From the NCBI RefSeq assembly GCF_024460475.1, contig NZ_JANFYN010000059.1, positions 1 to 11,702 of the forward strand: a stretch of DNA of 11,702 nucleotides. Direction: 5' to 3'. Origin of the DNA: Holdemanella sp. MSK.7.32 (GTDB taxonomy: Bacteria > Bacillota_I > Bacilli_A > Erysipelotrichales > Erysipelotrichaceae). The translations under genes and the position numbers were made by a program. This document shows positions 6,099 to 11,702 of the stretch, in pieces. Position 1 is the first letter of the stretch, and each line of letters opens with the position of its first letter. A model generated the notes under the pieces. The model was not told the DNA's origin, did not search any database, and saw nothing but the letters and a program-made list of their open reading frames with translations.

Positions 6099-6524
6099 CT
6101 AGAATCCCCCGTTTTGTCTGTCCAAAAAACTCTGTAAAATTTGAACGGCAGCCATCTGATCAATTACTTTTTTACGTTTCTTTCTAGAAACATCCCCCTG
6201 TAGTAAGATTTTTTCGGCCGCAACCGTTGTTAGTCGCTCATCCCATAGATGAACTGTAATACCCGAAGACTCTAATTTCTTGGCAAATTCACAAGATATT
6301 TCACCACGAATTCCGATATCTCCATTCATGTGCTTTGGCAAGCCTAAAACTACTTCTTTGACTTTATTTTCTTTTAATAGCTTTAAAACTTCTTCTAAAC
6401 AAGCATCATAATCATCTGATTCAAAACGCACAGTCGTTAAAGCTCGACACGTAATATGAAGCGCATCACAAATCGATACACCACATGTTTTTGAACCAAG
6501 ATCTAAACCAATGATACGATCCAT
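6099..6524 (-). CDS. ruvX: RuvX/YqgF family pre-16S rRNA nuclease
   Basis: RNase H-fold protein of the YqgF/RuvX family, implicated in 5' maturation of 16S rRNA and earlier annotated as a Holliday junction resolvase. At 141 aa it is of normal length. Expected acidic sites are present: D8 in IIGLDLGSKT, D95-E96 in LWDERLTT, and D122 in KKVIDQMAAVQIL. The GLPKHMNG strand-loop (61-68) is also typical. It starts at ATG 6524, overlapping the ireB stop by one base (TAATG), so it is translationally coupled to ireB. The ribosome binding site is weak (AGAGAAA), consistent with coupling. Confidence 0.95.
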   Translation of the reverse strand: MDRIIGLDLGSKTCGVSICDALHITCRALTTVRFESDDYDACLEEVLKLLKENKVKEVVLGLPKHMNGDIGIRGEISCEFAKKLESSGITVHLWDERLTTVAAEKILLQGDVSRKKRKKVIDQMAAVQILQSFLDRQNGGF

Positions 6525-6775
6525 TATTTCTCTAAATACGCACGTACAAGTTCTTCAATGATTTCATAACGTTCAATCTTTTGGATCAAGTTACGAGCAT
6601 TCTTGTGAGAAGAAATATACGCAGGGTCGTTACTAATCAAATAACCAGCAATCTGATTTTCTGAATTATAACCACGTTCTTCCAAAGCATCACTTACTTC
6701 ACGAAGAATCATCTTGATATTTTCACGACGAATCTCTTCCGTAGTAAATGTCATTGTTTCGGTAATGTCTTTCAT
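6524..6775 (-). CDS. ireB: IreB family regulatory phosphoprotein (UPF0297)
   Basis: 83-aa protein of the IreB/YrzL family. In Enterococcus faecalis IreB is phosphorylated on N-terminal threonines by the PASTA kinase IreK and negatively regulates cephalosporin resistance. Here the N-terminus has Thr at 5, 7, 9, 11 and 12 (ITETMTFTT), so a phosphorylatable tail is retained. The helical remainder (LREVSDALEERGYN, GYLISNDPAYISSHKNAR, YEIIEELVRAYL) is highly characteristic. ATG 6775 follows AAGGAG (6785-6790). It is first in the cluster, with its own promoter at about 6802. In many Bacillota alaS precedes it; here the neighbour upstream is instead the end of an ABC exporter operon. Confidence 0.95.
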   Translation of the reverse strand: MKDITETMTFTTEEIRRENIKMILREVSDALEERGYNSENQIAGYLISNDPAYISSHKNARNLIQKIERYEIIEELVRAYLEK

Positions 6776-6801
6776 AATTTCACACTCCTTAACACGTTTT
6801 T

Positions 6802-6807
6802 ATTATA
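6802..6807 (-). promoter_or_regulatory. -10 element of the ireB cluster promoter
   Basis: A perfect TATAAT on the - strand about 26 bp upstream of ireB, within an AT-rich segment. The hexamer 17 bp further upstream (TTTCTT) is a poor -35, so this is a plausible but incomplete promoter call. It lies between the upstream operon's terminator and ireB. Confidence 0.5.
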
Positions 6808-6835
6808 TATGAATCCAATTCAAAAAGAAAGCGAT

Positions 6836-6865
6836 TTAAGAGAAAATGGGATGTTAAACACCCCA
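6836..6865 (-). terminator. intrinsic terminator of the marR-ABC operon, overlapping the last gene
   Basis: On the - strand TGGGGTG (6859-6865), loop TTTAA (6854-6858) and CATCCCA (6847-6853) form a 7-bp stem with one G-T pair, followed by TTTTCTCTT. The TAA stop of the 83-aa ORF lies inside the loop and its last three codons lie in the stem. Confidence 0.75.
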
Positions 6866-7105
6866 TATACAGTAAAAGCAATCACTTTTTTGTTGAATAT
6901 CCTCTAAGATAAAGATCCATTTGGCACAAGATGTAAGATTTTGTTGTCGATTCTTTACTTCAATAATTGTTTCAATCGACATTTGAAGAAGTCTTCTTTC
7001 AAAATCTTCGTACGATTTATTTTGTACGTCTAATCCAAACATTTCATACATCACTGGAAATTCATTATCTTTTACTACATTCAAATCCACTATGATCTTA
7101 CGCAT
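6854..7105 (-). CDS. small protein of unknown function, last gene of the ABC operon
   Basis: An 83-aa ORF begins 3 bp after the stop of the second ABC exporter gene. A weak AAGAGG lies at 7114-7119, inside the end of that gene, so translation would be coupled. The sequence starts MRKIIVDLNVVKD, has an acidic/basic central part (residues 30-55) with several helical stretches, and ends with a hydrophobic, Cys- and Trp-containing segment (three Cys: about 59, 76 and 79). No family is recognised and no membrane helix is clear. The frame fills the space between the exporter and the terminator almost exactly, and its stop lies in the terminator loop; both favour a real gene, but chance openness cannot be excluded. 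Confidence 0.5.
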   Translation of the reverse strand: MRKIIVDLNVVKDNEFPVMYEMFGLDVQNKSYEDFERRLLQMSIETIIEVKNRQQNLTSCAKWIFILEDIQQKSDCFYCIWGV

Positions 7106-7108
7106 AGC

Positions 7109-8947
7109 TTAGGCCTCTTCAAATTGTGCATTATATAACTTCGTATAGAAGCCATTACGCTTCATCAATTCATCATGGCTTCCCACTTCTACAATGTCTC
7201 CATGGTCCATCACGATAATATTATCCGCATCACGAATCGTAGATAGGCGGTGCGCAATCACAAAGCTTGTACGACCCTTCATTAACTCATCCATTCCCTT
7301 TTGAATCAAGACTTCTGTACGTGTATCCACACTACTTGTGGCCTCATCTAAAATCAAGATTTTAGGATCTGCCAAGAAAGCACGGGCAATCGTTAATAAT
7401 TGTCGTTGTCCTTGACTAATATTACTAGAAGCTTCATTCAGTACGGTATCATAACCATGATCTAATGTACGAATAAAGTGATCGACATGCGCAGCTTTGG
7501 CAGCTTTCATGACCTCTTCATCGGTTGCGTTGGGTCTACCAAATCGTAAGTTTTCTAAAATACTTCCTTCAAATAACCAGGCATCCTGTAATACCATACC
7601 AACCATATTACGTAAACCACTTCTTGTATAGTCCGTAATATTATGGCCATCAATATAAATAGCGCCTGCATTCAACTCATAGAAACGCATCAATAATTTG
7701 ACAATCGTTGTTTTACCTGCACCTGTAGGACCTACAATAGCGGTTGTTTGGCCTGGCTTGATATACATCGAAAAATTGTTAATGACAATCTTATTTGGAT
7801 CATATCCAAAACATACATTCTCAAAAGTTACTTGGCCTTGTACATCTTCGAATACAACTGGATTTTGTACTTCAGCAACTTCTTCTTCACTTGCCAAGAA
7901 TTCAAAGACACGCTCTGCAGCCGCTGCCGTACTCTGTAACATATTCATCGATTGTGAGATTTGTGAGATTGGTTGCGTAAAGTTACGTGTATACGTAATA
8001 AACGATTGAATGTCACCCACCGCAATTTCACCATGAATCGTTAAATAACCGCCTAGAATACATACGCCGACATAGCCAATATTACCAATCAAGTTTGTCA
8101 ATGGCATCATTAAACCTGACAAGAACTGGGATTTCCATGCGCTTGTATACAATTGATTATTATAATCTTTAAACGATTTTAAAGAATCTTCTTCCCCATT
8201 AAAAGCTTTCACAATTGTATGTGCTGCATACATCTCTTCAATATGTCCATTGACTAAACCTAACGATTTTTGTTGAGCCTTGAAGTAGCGTTGACTCTTT
8301 TTCACAACAACCATCACTAGAATCATACTGAGTGGAATCACAACAAGAGCCATTAATGTCATTTTCCAAGATATACTTAACATCATCACTAGAAAGCCAA
8401 TAATTTGTACAATGCTTGATACCATCGTGGATAAAGATTGGTTTAAAGATTGAACTAGGGTATCTACATCATTAGTAAATCTTGAAAGAATATCTCCATG
8501 ACTATTTTTATCAAAGTAAGATAGTGGAAGTTTATCAATCTTTTGGTTCATTTCCTTACGAAGCTGATAGCCCATTTTATTGGATACACCACTCATCAAC
8601 CAGCCTTGAAGATACGAGAAGGCTGTACTCATGGCATAGATAGCTAATAATAAGGCACACGTCTTTTTGATCGCATCAAAATCAATGCCACCCTTGCCTT
8701 GTACTTTATTCATAAAGCCTTCGGCTATTTCTGTAATAATATTTCCTTGAATCTTAGGTCCAATGACCATAATACATACGGAGACAACGGCACAAAGAAT
8801 TCCAATTAGGAAAGTAAATTTAAAAGGTTTGATATAATTGAACAACTTCTTCATTGTACCTTTGAAATCTTTTGCCTTTTCGCCGCCACCACGCATACCA
8901 TGGCCCATTGGACCTCTTGGACGATTGTTTTGTTTCTGATTAGACAT
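7109..8947 (-). CDS. ABC exporter half-transporter, subunit with catalytic ATPase motifs
   Basis: Membrane-spanning plus ATPase half-transporter of the multidrug/lipid exporter type, 612 aa from ATG 8947. A Gly/Arg-rich cytoplasmic N-terminus (about 8-25) leads to six membrane segments between ~43 and ~335. The ATPase domain has Walker A GPTGAGKTT (406-414), Q454, Walker B ILILDE with catalytic E535, and switch H566 (VIAHRLS). Its signature is ISQGQ (510-514) instead of LSGGQ. It should pair with the upstream subunit: its Walker motifs with the partner's intact signature make the active site, and its altered signature completes the impaired one. The frame extends to TTG 8953, but AAAGGAGG at 8957-8964 is 9 bases from ATG 8947 and only 3 from the TTG. 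It overlaps the upstream gene by 8 bp. Substrate unknown. Confidence 0.96.
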   Translation of the reverse strand: MSNQKQNNRPRGPMGHGMRGGGEKAKDFKGTMKKLFNYIKPFKFTFLIGILCAVVSVCIMVIGPKIQGNIITEIAEGFMNKVQGKGGIDFDAIKKTCALLLAIYAMSTAFSYLQGWLMSGVSNKMGYQLRKEMNQKIDKLPLSYFDKNSHGDILSRFTNDVDTLVQSLNQSLSTMVSSIVQIIGFLVMMLSISWKMTLMALVVIPLSMILVMVVVKKSQRYFKAQQKSLGLVNGHIEEMYAAHTIVKAFNGEEDSLKSFKDYNNQLYTSAWKSQFLSGLMMPLTNLIGNIGYVGVCILGGYLTIHGEIAVGDIQSFITYTRNFTQPISQISQSMNMLQSTAAAAERVFEFLASEEEVAEVQNPVVFEDVQGQVTFENVCFGYDPNKIVINNFSMYIKPGQTTAIVGPTGAGKTTIVKLLMRFYELNAGAIYIDGHNITDYTRSGLRNMVGMVLQDAWLFEGSILENLRFGRPNATDEEVMKAAKAAHVDHFIRTLDHGYDTVLNEASSNISQGQRQLLTIARAFLADPKILILDEATSSVDTRTEVLIQKGMDELMKGRTSFVIAHRLSTIRDADNIIVMDHGDIVEVGSHDELMKRNGFYTKLYNAQFEEA

Positions 8948-11123
8948 TGGCAAGTTCCTCCTTTGTCAACTGGCTCGATGCGATTTGTTGATACACATCA
9001 CAAGATTCCATCAATTCAGCATGTGTTCCTTTTCCAACCATTTTCCCTTCATCGAGTACAATGATTTGATCGGCATGTAAAATACTCGAAATACGTTGGG
9101 CTACAAGGAGTACGGTACTCTTTGTTTCTTTACAAGAAGCAGCTAAAGCTTCACGAAGTTTGGCATCCGTTTTAAAGTCTAATGCACTAAAGCTATCATC
9201 AAAAATATAGATTTCAGGTTTACGCACAATGGCACGCGCAATCGATAGTCTTTGTCTTTGTCCACCCGATACGTTTGTACCACCCTGACTAATTTCAGAG
9301 TGAATGCCTTCTGGTTTTTTAGAAACAAACTCCGTACTTTGAGAAATAGATAAAGCAGACTCGATGTCTTTTGCATTGGCATCTTTCTTTGAATATAATA
9401 AGTTGGATTCAATATCTCCTGATAGTAACATACCTTTTTGTGGAACATAGCCAATGCGACTTCTTAAATCCGCTTGTTTGACATCTCGAATATCAACACC
9501 ATCCACACAAATAGATCCACTTGTCACATCATAGAATCTTGGTACTAAGTTGATCAATGTCGACTTACCAGATCCTGTACTTCCAATAAAGGCAGTCGTT
9601 TCTCCTGGCTTTGTTTCAAAGCTAATATGGCTTAAAACATCTTCATCAGCACCTGGATATCTAAAAGATACGTTTTTAAAGGATACAACACCTCGCATAT
9701 TGGATGAGAAATCTTTCGTATTCTCTTTATCTTTTACTGTAATATCACTGCTTAATACTTCATGAATACGTAAAGCACTGACATTGGCACGAGGAAGCAT
9801 AATCGCAACCATGGTAATCATTAAGAAGGCCATAATGACTTGCATCGCATACTGCATAAAGGCCATGATACTACCAACTTGAATGATGCCGGCATCCACT
9901 TGTTTGGATCCAAACCATAGAATCATAAGTGTAGTACCGTTCATTAAAAACATCATGATTGGCATCATAAATGCCATAGCTCGTGTTGTAAATAAAGAAA
10001 TAGAAGTAATGTCTTTATTCGCTTTATCAAATTTAGCTTCTTCAAGATGCTCATTGTTGAACGCACGAATGACTAACATTCCATCTAATAATTCTCGTAC
10101 AACGCTATTCATCTTATCAATCATTTTCTGCATGATCTTAAATTTTGGCATAACAATCATAAAGATCGCAAATACAACGCTTAAAATAATCACGACACAT
10201 AAAGCTAGAATCCAAGTCATATTCGCTCCAGACTCAATGACGTGTAGTATGGCTCCAACACCAATAATAGGTGCATACATGACAATTCTTAAAAACATTG
10301 CCACCGTCATCTGTAGTTGTTGAATATCATTTGTGGTACGTGTAATTAAGCTTGATGTACTAAATGTATTTAGGTTCTCATTCGAGAAATGCGTCACTTT
10401 TTCAAATACGGCTTCACGCAAATCTTTAGAGAAACCGGCCGCAATACGACTTGCCAAGAAACCAACTAGAATTGCACATACAGCACTGCCTAGGGCATAA
10501 CCTAACATCTTAAGTCCTGAATAGATAATATAGTCTTGTTGGATCTTTTCCATATCCATACCTAGATCACTATATTCCTTCTTTAAAAATTGTGAGCTCA
10601 TGCTTGTTACTGTCGAATCTCCGAGTTTGGAAATCTCGGATTTTGCAGCTTTTCTATATGTATCCATACCATTCATCATAAGTAGTTGAGGTATTTGTAC
10701 ATTGTTCTCTTTAGCATCCTTACTCACTTCTACCATTGTCATTTGAAGTAGGGTCAAAGTGGAAGAAAGCTTTTCTTCCTTTTCTTCACTGATATCTTTT
10801 AATAGATATACATTCTCTGTTTTCAAGGCTGGAATTCTCGTTTTTTCTTCCTTAGTTGCCTTGCTTGGTGTAACCAATTTATAAGAAGATGTCATTAAAT
10901 CTTTTTCGGAATCGGTTGCGAACATTACATACGAATTGAATGTACTTTCACGAACCTGTTCATAGACACCACTTTCAATACCTCCATTTTGAATGCCTGT
11001 ATTGACAATGTTTTGCATATAATCCGGCATTGTCAGTTCGCATGTGGCTTGTCCAAACAACAAACCAAGGGCAAGGACAATGGATAGCCAATATGGCTTT
11101 AAATATTTCATAATCTTTGTCAT
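8940..11123 (-). CDS. ABC exporter half-transporter, subunit with degenerate ATPase motifs and large external domain
   Basis: 727-aa half-transporter forming a heterodimer with the next gene product. TM1 (about 10-28) is followed by a ~170-residue hydrophilic insert (about 30-200), predicted to be outside the cell, before TM2 (about 203-225) and the remaining helices up to ~442. The ATPase domain has Walker A GSTGSGKST (514-522), Q562 and an intact signature VSGGQ (618-622). At the Walker B end the catalytic Glu is replaced by D643 (IYIFDD), and the switch His is replaced by Q676 (VAQRIS). These changes mark the non-catalytic half known from heterodimeric exporters such as LmrCD, BmrCD and TM287/288. 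Without the insert it would have ordinary length (~560-580). ATG 11123 overlaps the marR stop by 4 bp (ATGA), with GGAGGAAA at 11131-11138. Confidence 0.96.
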   Translation of the reverse strand: MTKIMKYLKPYWLSIVLALGLLFGQATCELTMPDYMQNIVNTGIQNGGIESGVYEQVRESTFNSYVMFATDSEKDLMTSSYKLVTPSKATKEEKTRIPALKTENVYLLKDISEEKEEKLSSTLTLLQMTMVEVSKDAKENNVQIPQLLMMNGMDTYRKAAKSEISKLGDSTVTSMSSQFLKKEYSDLGMDMEKIQQDYIIYSGLKMLGYALGSAVCAILVGFLASRIAAGFSKDLREAVFEKVTHFSNENLNTFSTSSLITRTTNDIQQLQMTVAMFLRIVMYAPIIGVGAILHVIESGANMTWILALCVVIILSVVFAIFMIVMPKFKIMQKMIDKMNSVVRELLDGMLVIRAFNNEHLEEAKFDKANKDITSISLFTTRAMAFMMPIMMFLMNGTTLMILWFGSKQVDAGIIQVGSIMAFMQYAMQVIMAFLMITMVAIMLPRANVSALRIHEVLSSDITVKDKENTKDFSSNMRGVVSFKNVSFRYPGADEDVLSHISFETKPGETTAFIGSTGSGKSTLINLVPRFYDVTSGSICVDGVDIRDVKQADLRSRIGYVPQKGMLLSGDIESNLLYSKKDANAKDIESALSISQSTEFVSKKPEGIHSEISQGGTNVSGGQRQRLSIARAIVRKPEIYIFDDSFSALDFKTDAKLREALAASCKETKSTVLLVAQRISSILHADQIIVLDEGKMVGKGTHAELMESCDVYQQIASSQLTKEELANV
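8957..8964 (-). promoter_or_regulatory. ribosome binding site deciding the second ABC gene's start
   Basis: AAAGGAGG on the - strand lies inside the end of the first ABC gene. Its 9-base distance to ATG 8947 is ideal, whereas TTG 8953 is too close, which fixes the start at 8947. Confidence 0.85.
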
Positions 11124-11560
11124 TTTTTATTTTCCTCCATATAATGAGCTGTCTTTTTTAAAATATCTCTTAAATGCGCACAGTCAGATGGCCCAAGATA
11201 ATCTAAATATGAATAAACATTAGCTATATGGGAATCCATACGCTTTTGAAACATGTCGATTGCCTCTGGAACAATTTGAATATAGACCGTTCTACGATCC
11301 GTATTCGAATGCACCCTTTGAAGCAGGCCCTTCTTTTCAAATCCAGCAATCATCTGCGATACAGCTGCTGGAGATACACCGAGAATATTTGCCAGTTCAC
11401 TCATTGTAATCTGATGATTCTCTGCTTTATAAATCGTTTTAAACAACATCACATCTTTAATTCTAGGCCCATCTTTACAATGACGGTTATTTCGAACATA
11501 GTTCGTGACTTTATATGTTAGATCAAACAATAAATCTAGTACTTCATCTTGAACTTCCAT
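11120..11560 (-). CDS. MarR family transcriptional regulator
   Basis: 146-aa winged-helix repressor of the MarR family, which typically binds palindromic sites and releases them on binding a small molecule. The DNA-binding region is clear: ITMSELANILGVSPAAVSQ (recognition helix about 68-86), then the wing RVHSNTDRRTVYIQ with the family-typical D-R-R. Flanking helices form the dimer interface. The frame extends to TTG 11572, but that codon overlaps the GGAGG at 11566-11570, which is correctly spaced for ATG 11560, so the shorter start is used. It is the first gene of the operon and overlaps the first ABC gene by 4 bp, so it probably controls both exporter genes and itself. The promoter at 11590-11618 is packed with repeats that look like its operator. 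Confidence 0.92.
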   Translation of the reverse strand: MEVQDEVLDLLFDLTYKVTNYVRNNRHCKDGPRIKDVMLFKTIYKAENHQITMSELANILGVSPAAVSQMIAGFEKKGLLQRVHSNTDRRTVYIQIVPEAIDMFQKRMDSHIANVYSYLDYLGPSDCAHLRDILKKTAHYMEENKK

Positions 11561-11565
11561 AAGAA

Positions 11566-11570
11566 CCTCC
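11566..11570 (-). promoter_or_regulatory. ribosome binding site deciding the marR start
   Basis: GGAGG on the - strand, 5 bases before ATG 11560. The upstream in-frame TTG (11570-11572) overlaps it and is therefore not the start. Confidence 0.75.
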
Positions 11571-11577
11571 AATTTAT

Positions 11578-11609
11578 TTAAGTAGCTTAACTATATAACT
11601 ACTTAACTA
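11578..11609. promoter_or_regulatory. candidate MarR operator repeats
   Basis: Four contiguous 8-bp units. On the - strand, TAGTTAAG occurs at 11602-11609 and 11586-11593, with the variant TAGTTATA between them (11594-11601). An inverted unit, CTACTTAA, occupies 11578-11585 (the - strand reading of TTAAGTAG). TTAAG-TAG-CTTAA (11578-11590) is a perfect palindrome, and TTAAGTAG/CTACTTAA (11578-11585 and 11599-11606) is a perfect 8-bp inverted repeat. The array covers the promoter spacer, the -10 and the probable transcription start, so a bound MarR dimer would block transcription. Confidence 0.6.
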
Positions 11610-11618
11610 TTTAGTCAA
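11590..11618 (-). promoter_or_regulatory. promoter of the marR-ABC operon
   Basis: On the - strand, TTGACT (11613-11618), exactly 17 bp, then TATAGT (11590-11595), each 5 of 6 to the sigma-A consensus. The start point would fall near 11583, leaving a short leader before ATG 11560. Confidence 0.75.
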
Positions 11619-11662
11619 TAAAAAAATTAGATAATAAAAATCAAGCCTAATTCATAAAATTT

Positions 11663-11691
11663 TGTGTCTTTCCATGAAGGACACATTTTTT
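11663..11691 (+). terminator. + strand intrinsic terminator at the right edge
   Basis: TGTGTCTTTC (11663-11672), loop CAT, and GAAGGACACA (11676-11685) form a 10-bp stem with one G-T pair, followed by six T (11686-11691). The fold and T run are those of a strong terminator for rightward transcription. No + strand gene is visible before it. On the - strand the hairpin is followed by AAAATTTT, so it is a weaker terminator in that direction. Confidence 0.65.
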
Positions 11692-11702
11692 GATGATTTT
11701 CC

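Noticed and set aside
6091..6110. Imperfect hairpin at the ruvX end as a terminator
   Set aside because: The stem has a mismatch, there is no T run on the - strand, and the tight gene packing argues against termination there.
6065..6163. 33-residue N-terminal extension of the DUF1292 protein
   Set aside because: It reads through the end of ruvX in another frame, is unlike the family, and the shorter start has its own ribosome binding site.
7698..8009. Opposite-strand ORFs inside the ABC genes, mltG and greA
   Set aside because: They are antisense shadows of strongly conserved coding sequence, with no ribosome binding site or recognisable domain.
8948..8953. TTG start two codons upstream of ATG for the second ABC gene
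   Set aside because: Only 3 bases separate it from AAAGGAGG; ATG 8947 has ideal spacing.
1..11702. CRISPR array, tRNA, rRNA or riboswitch
   Set aside because: No regularly spaced repeats, cloverleaf or conserved riboswitch core was seen on either strand.

Overview
The window looks like chromosomal DNA from a low-GC Gram-positive bacterium (Bacillota). The evidence is the A/T-rich codon use, strong AAGGAG-type ribosome binding sites, intrinsic terminators, and the Firmicute-typical cluster ireB-ruvX-DUF1292-mltG-greA. An Erysipelotrichia-like host is a plausible guess from protein flavour, but sequence reading alone cannot settle it.

Left part (about 1-3977, + strand): after the tail of an unidentified gene (stop at 51-53) lies a ~3.9 kb IS3-like mobile element. 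It is bounded by a 19-bp imperfect inverted repeat, GGACAA-N5-TGACAGTT. It encodes two different IS3-type transposases in tandem, each with a complete DD(35)E triad. The first is a single ~631-aa protein with three degenerate helix-turn-helix modules ahead of the integrase core. The second is split OrfA/OrfB-style into a 159-aa HTH plus leucine-zipper protein and a 437-aa integrase with a long charged coiled-coil tail. The split falls at a run of eight A; losing one A would fuse them into a ~600-aa protein parallel in design to the first. This two-transposase element is the most unusual object here.

Middle part (about 4105-6830, - strand): a housekeeping cluster. ireB (PASTA-kinase substrate regulating cell-wall stress), ruvX (pre-16S rRNA nuclease family), a DUF1292 protein and mltG (septal/peripheral peptidoglycan transglycosylase) are tightly packed, with overlapping genes. 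They are driven by a promoter upstream of ireB. greA (transcript cleavage factor) follows with its own promoter and an intrinsic terminator, convergent with the mobile element.

Right part (about 6847-11690, - strand): a marR-type regulator followed by two overlapping ABC exporter half-transporter genes and an 83-aa unknown gene, closed by an intrinsic terminator. The two ABC subunits carry complementary motif degeneration (Glu-to-Asp and His-to-Gln in one, altered signature in the other), so they should form a heterodimer with one functional and one impaired ATP site. The marR promoter is filled with tandem and inverted TAGTTAAG repeats, which suggests autorepression of the whole efflux operon. 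A + strand terminator hairpin at the far right edge has no visible gene to terminate.
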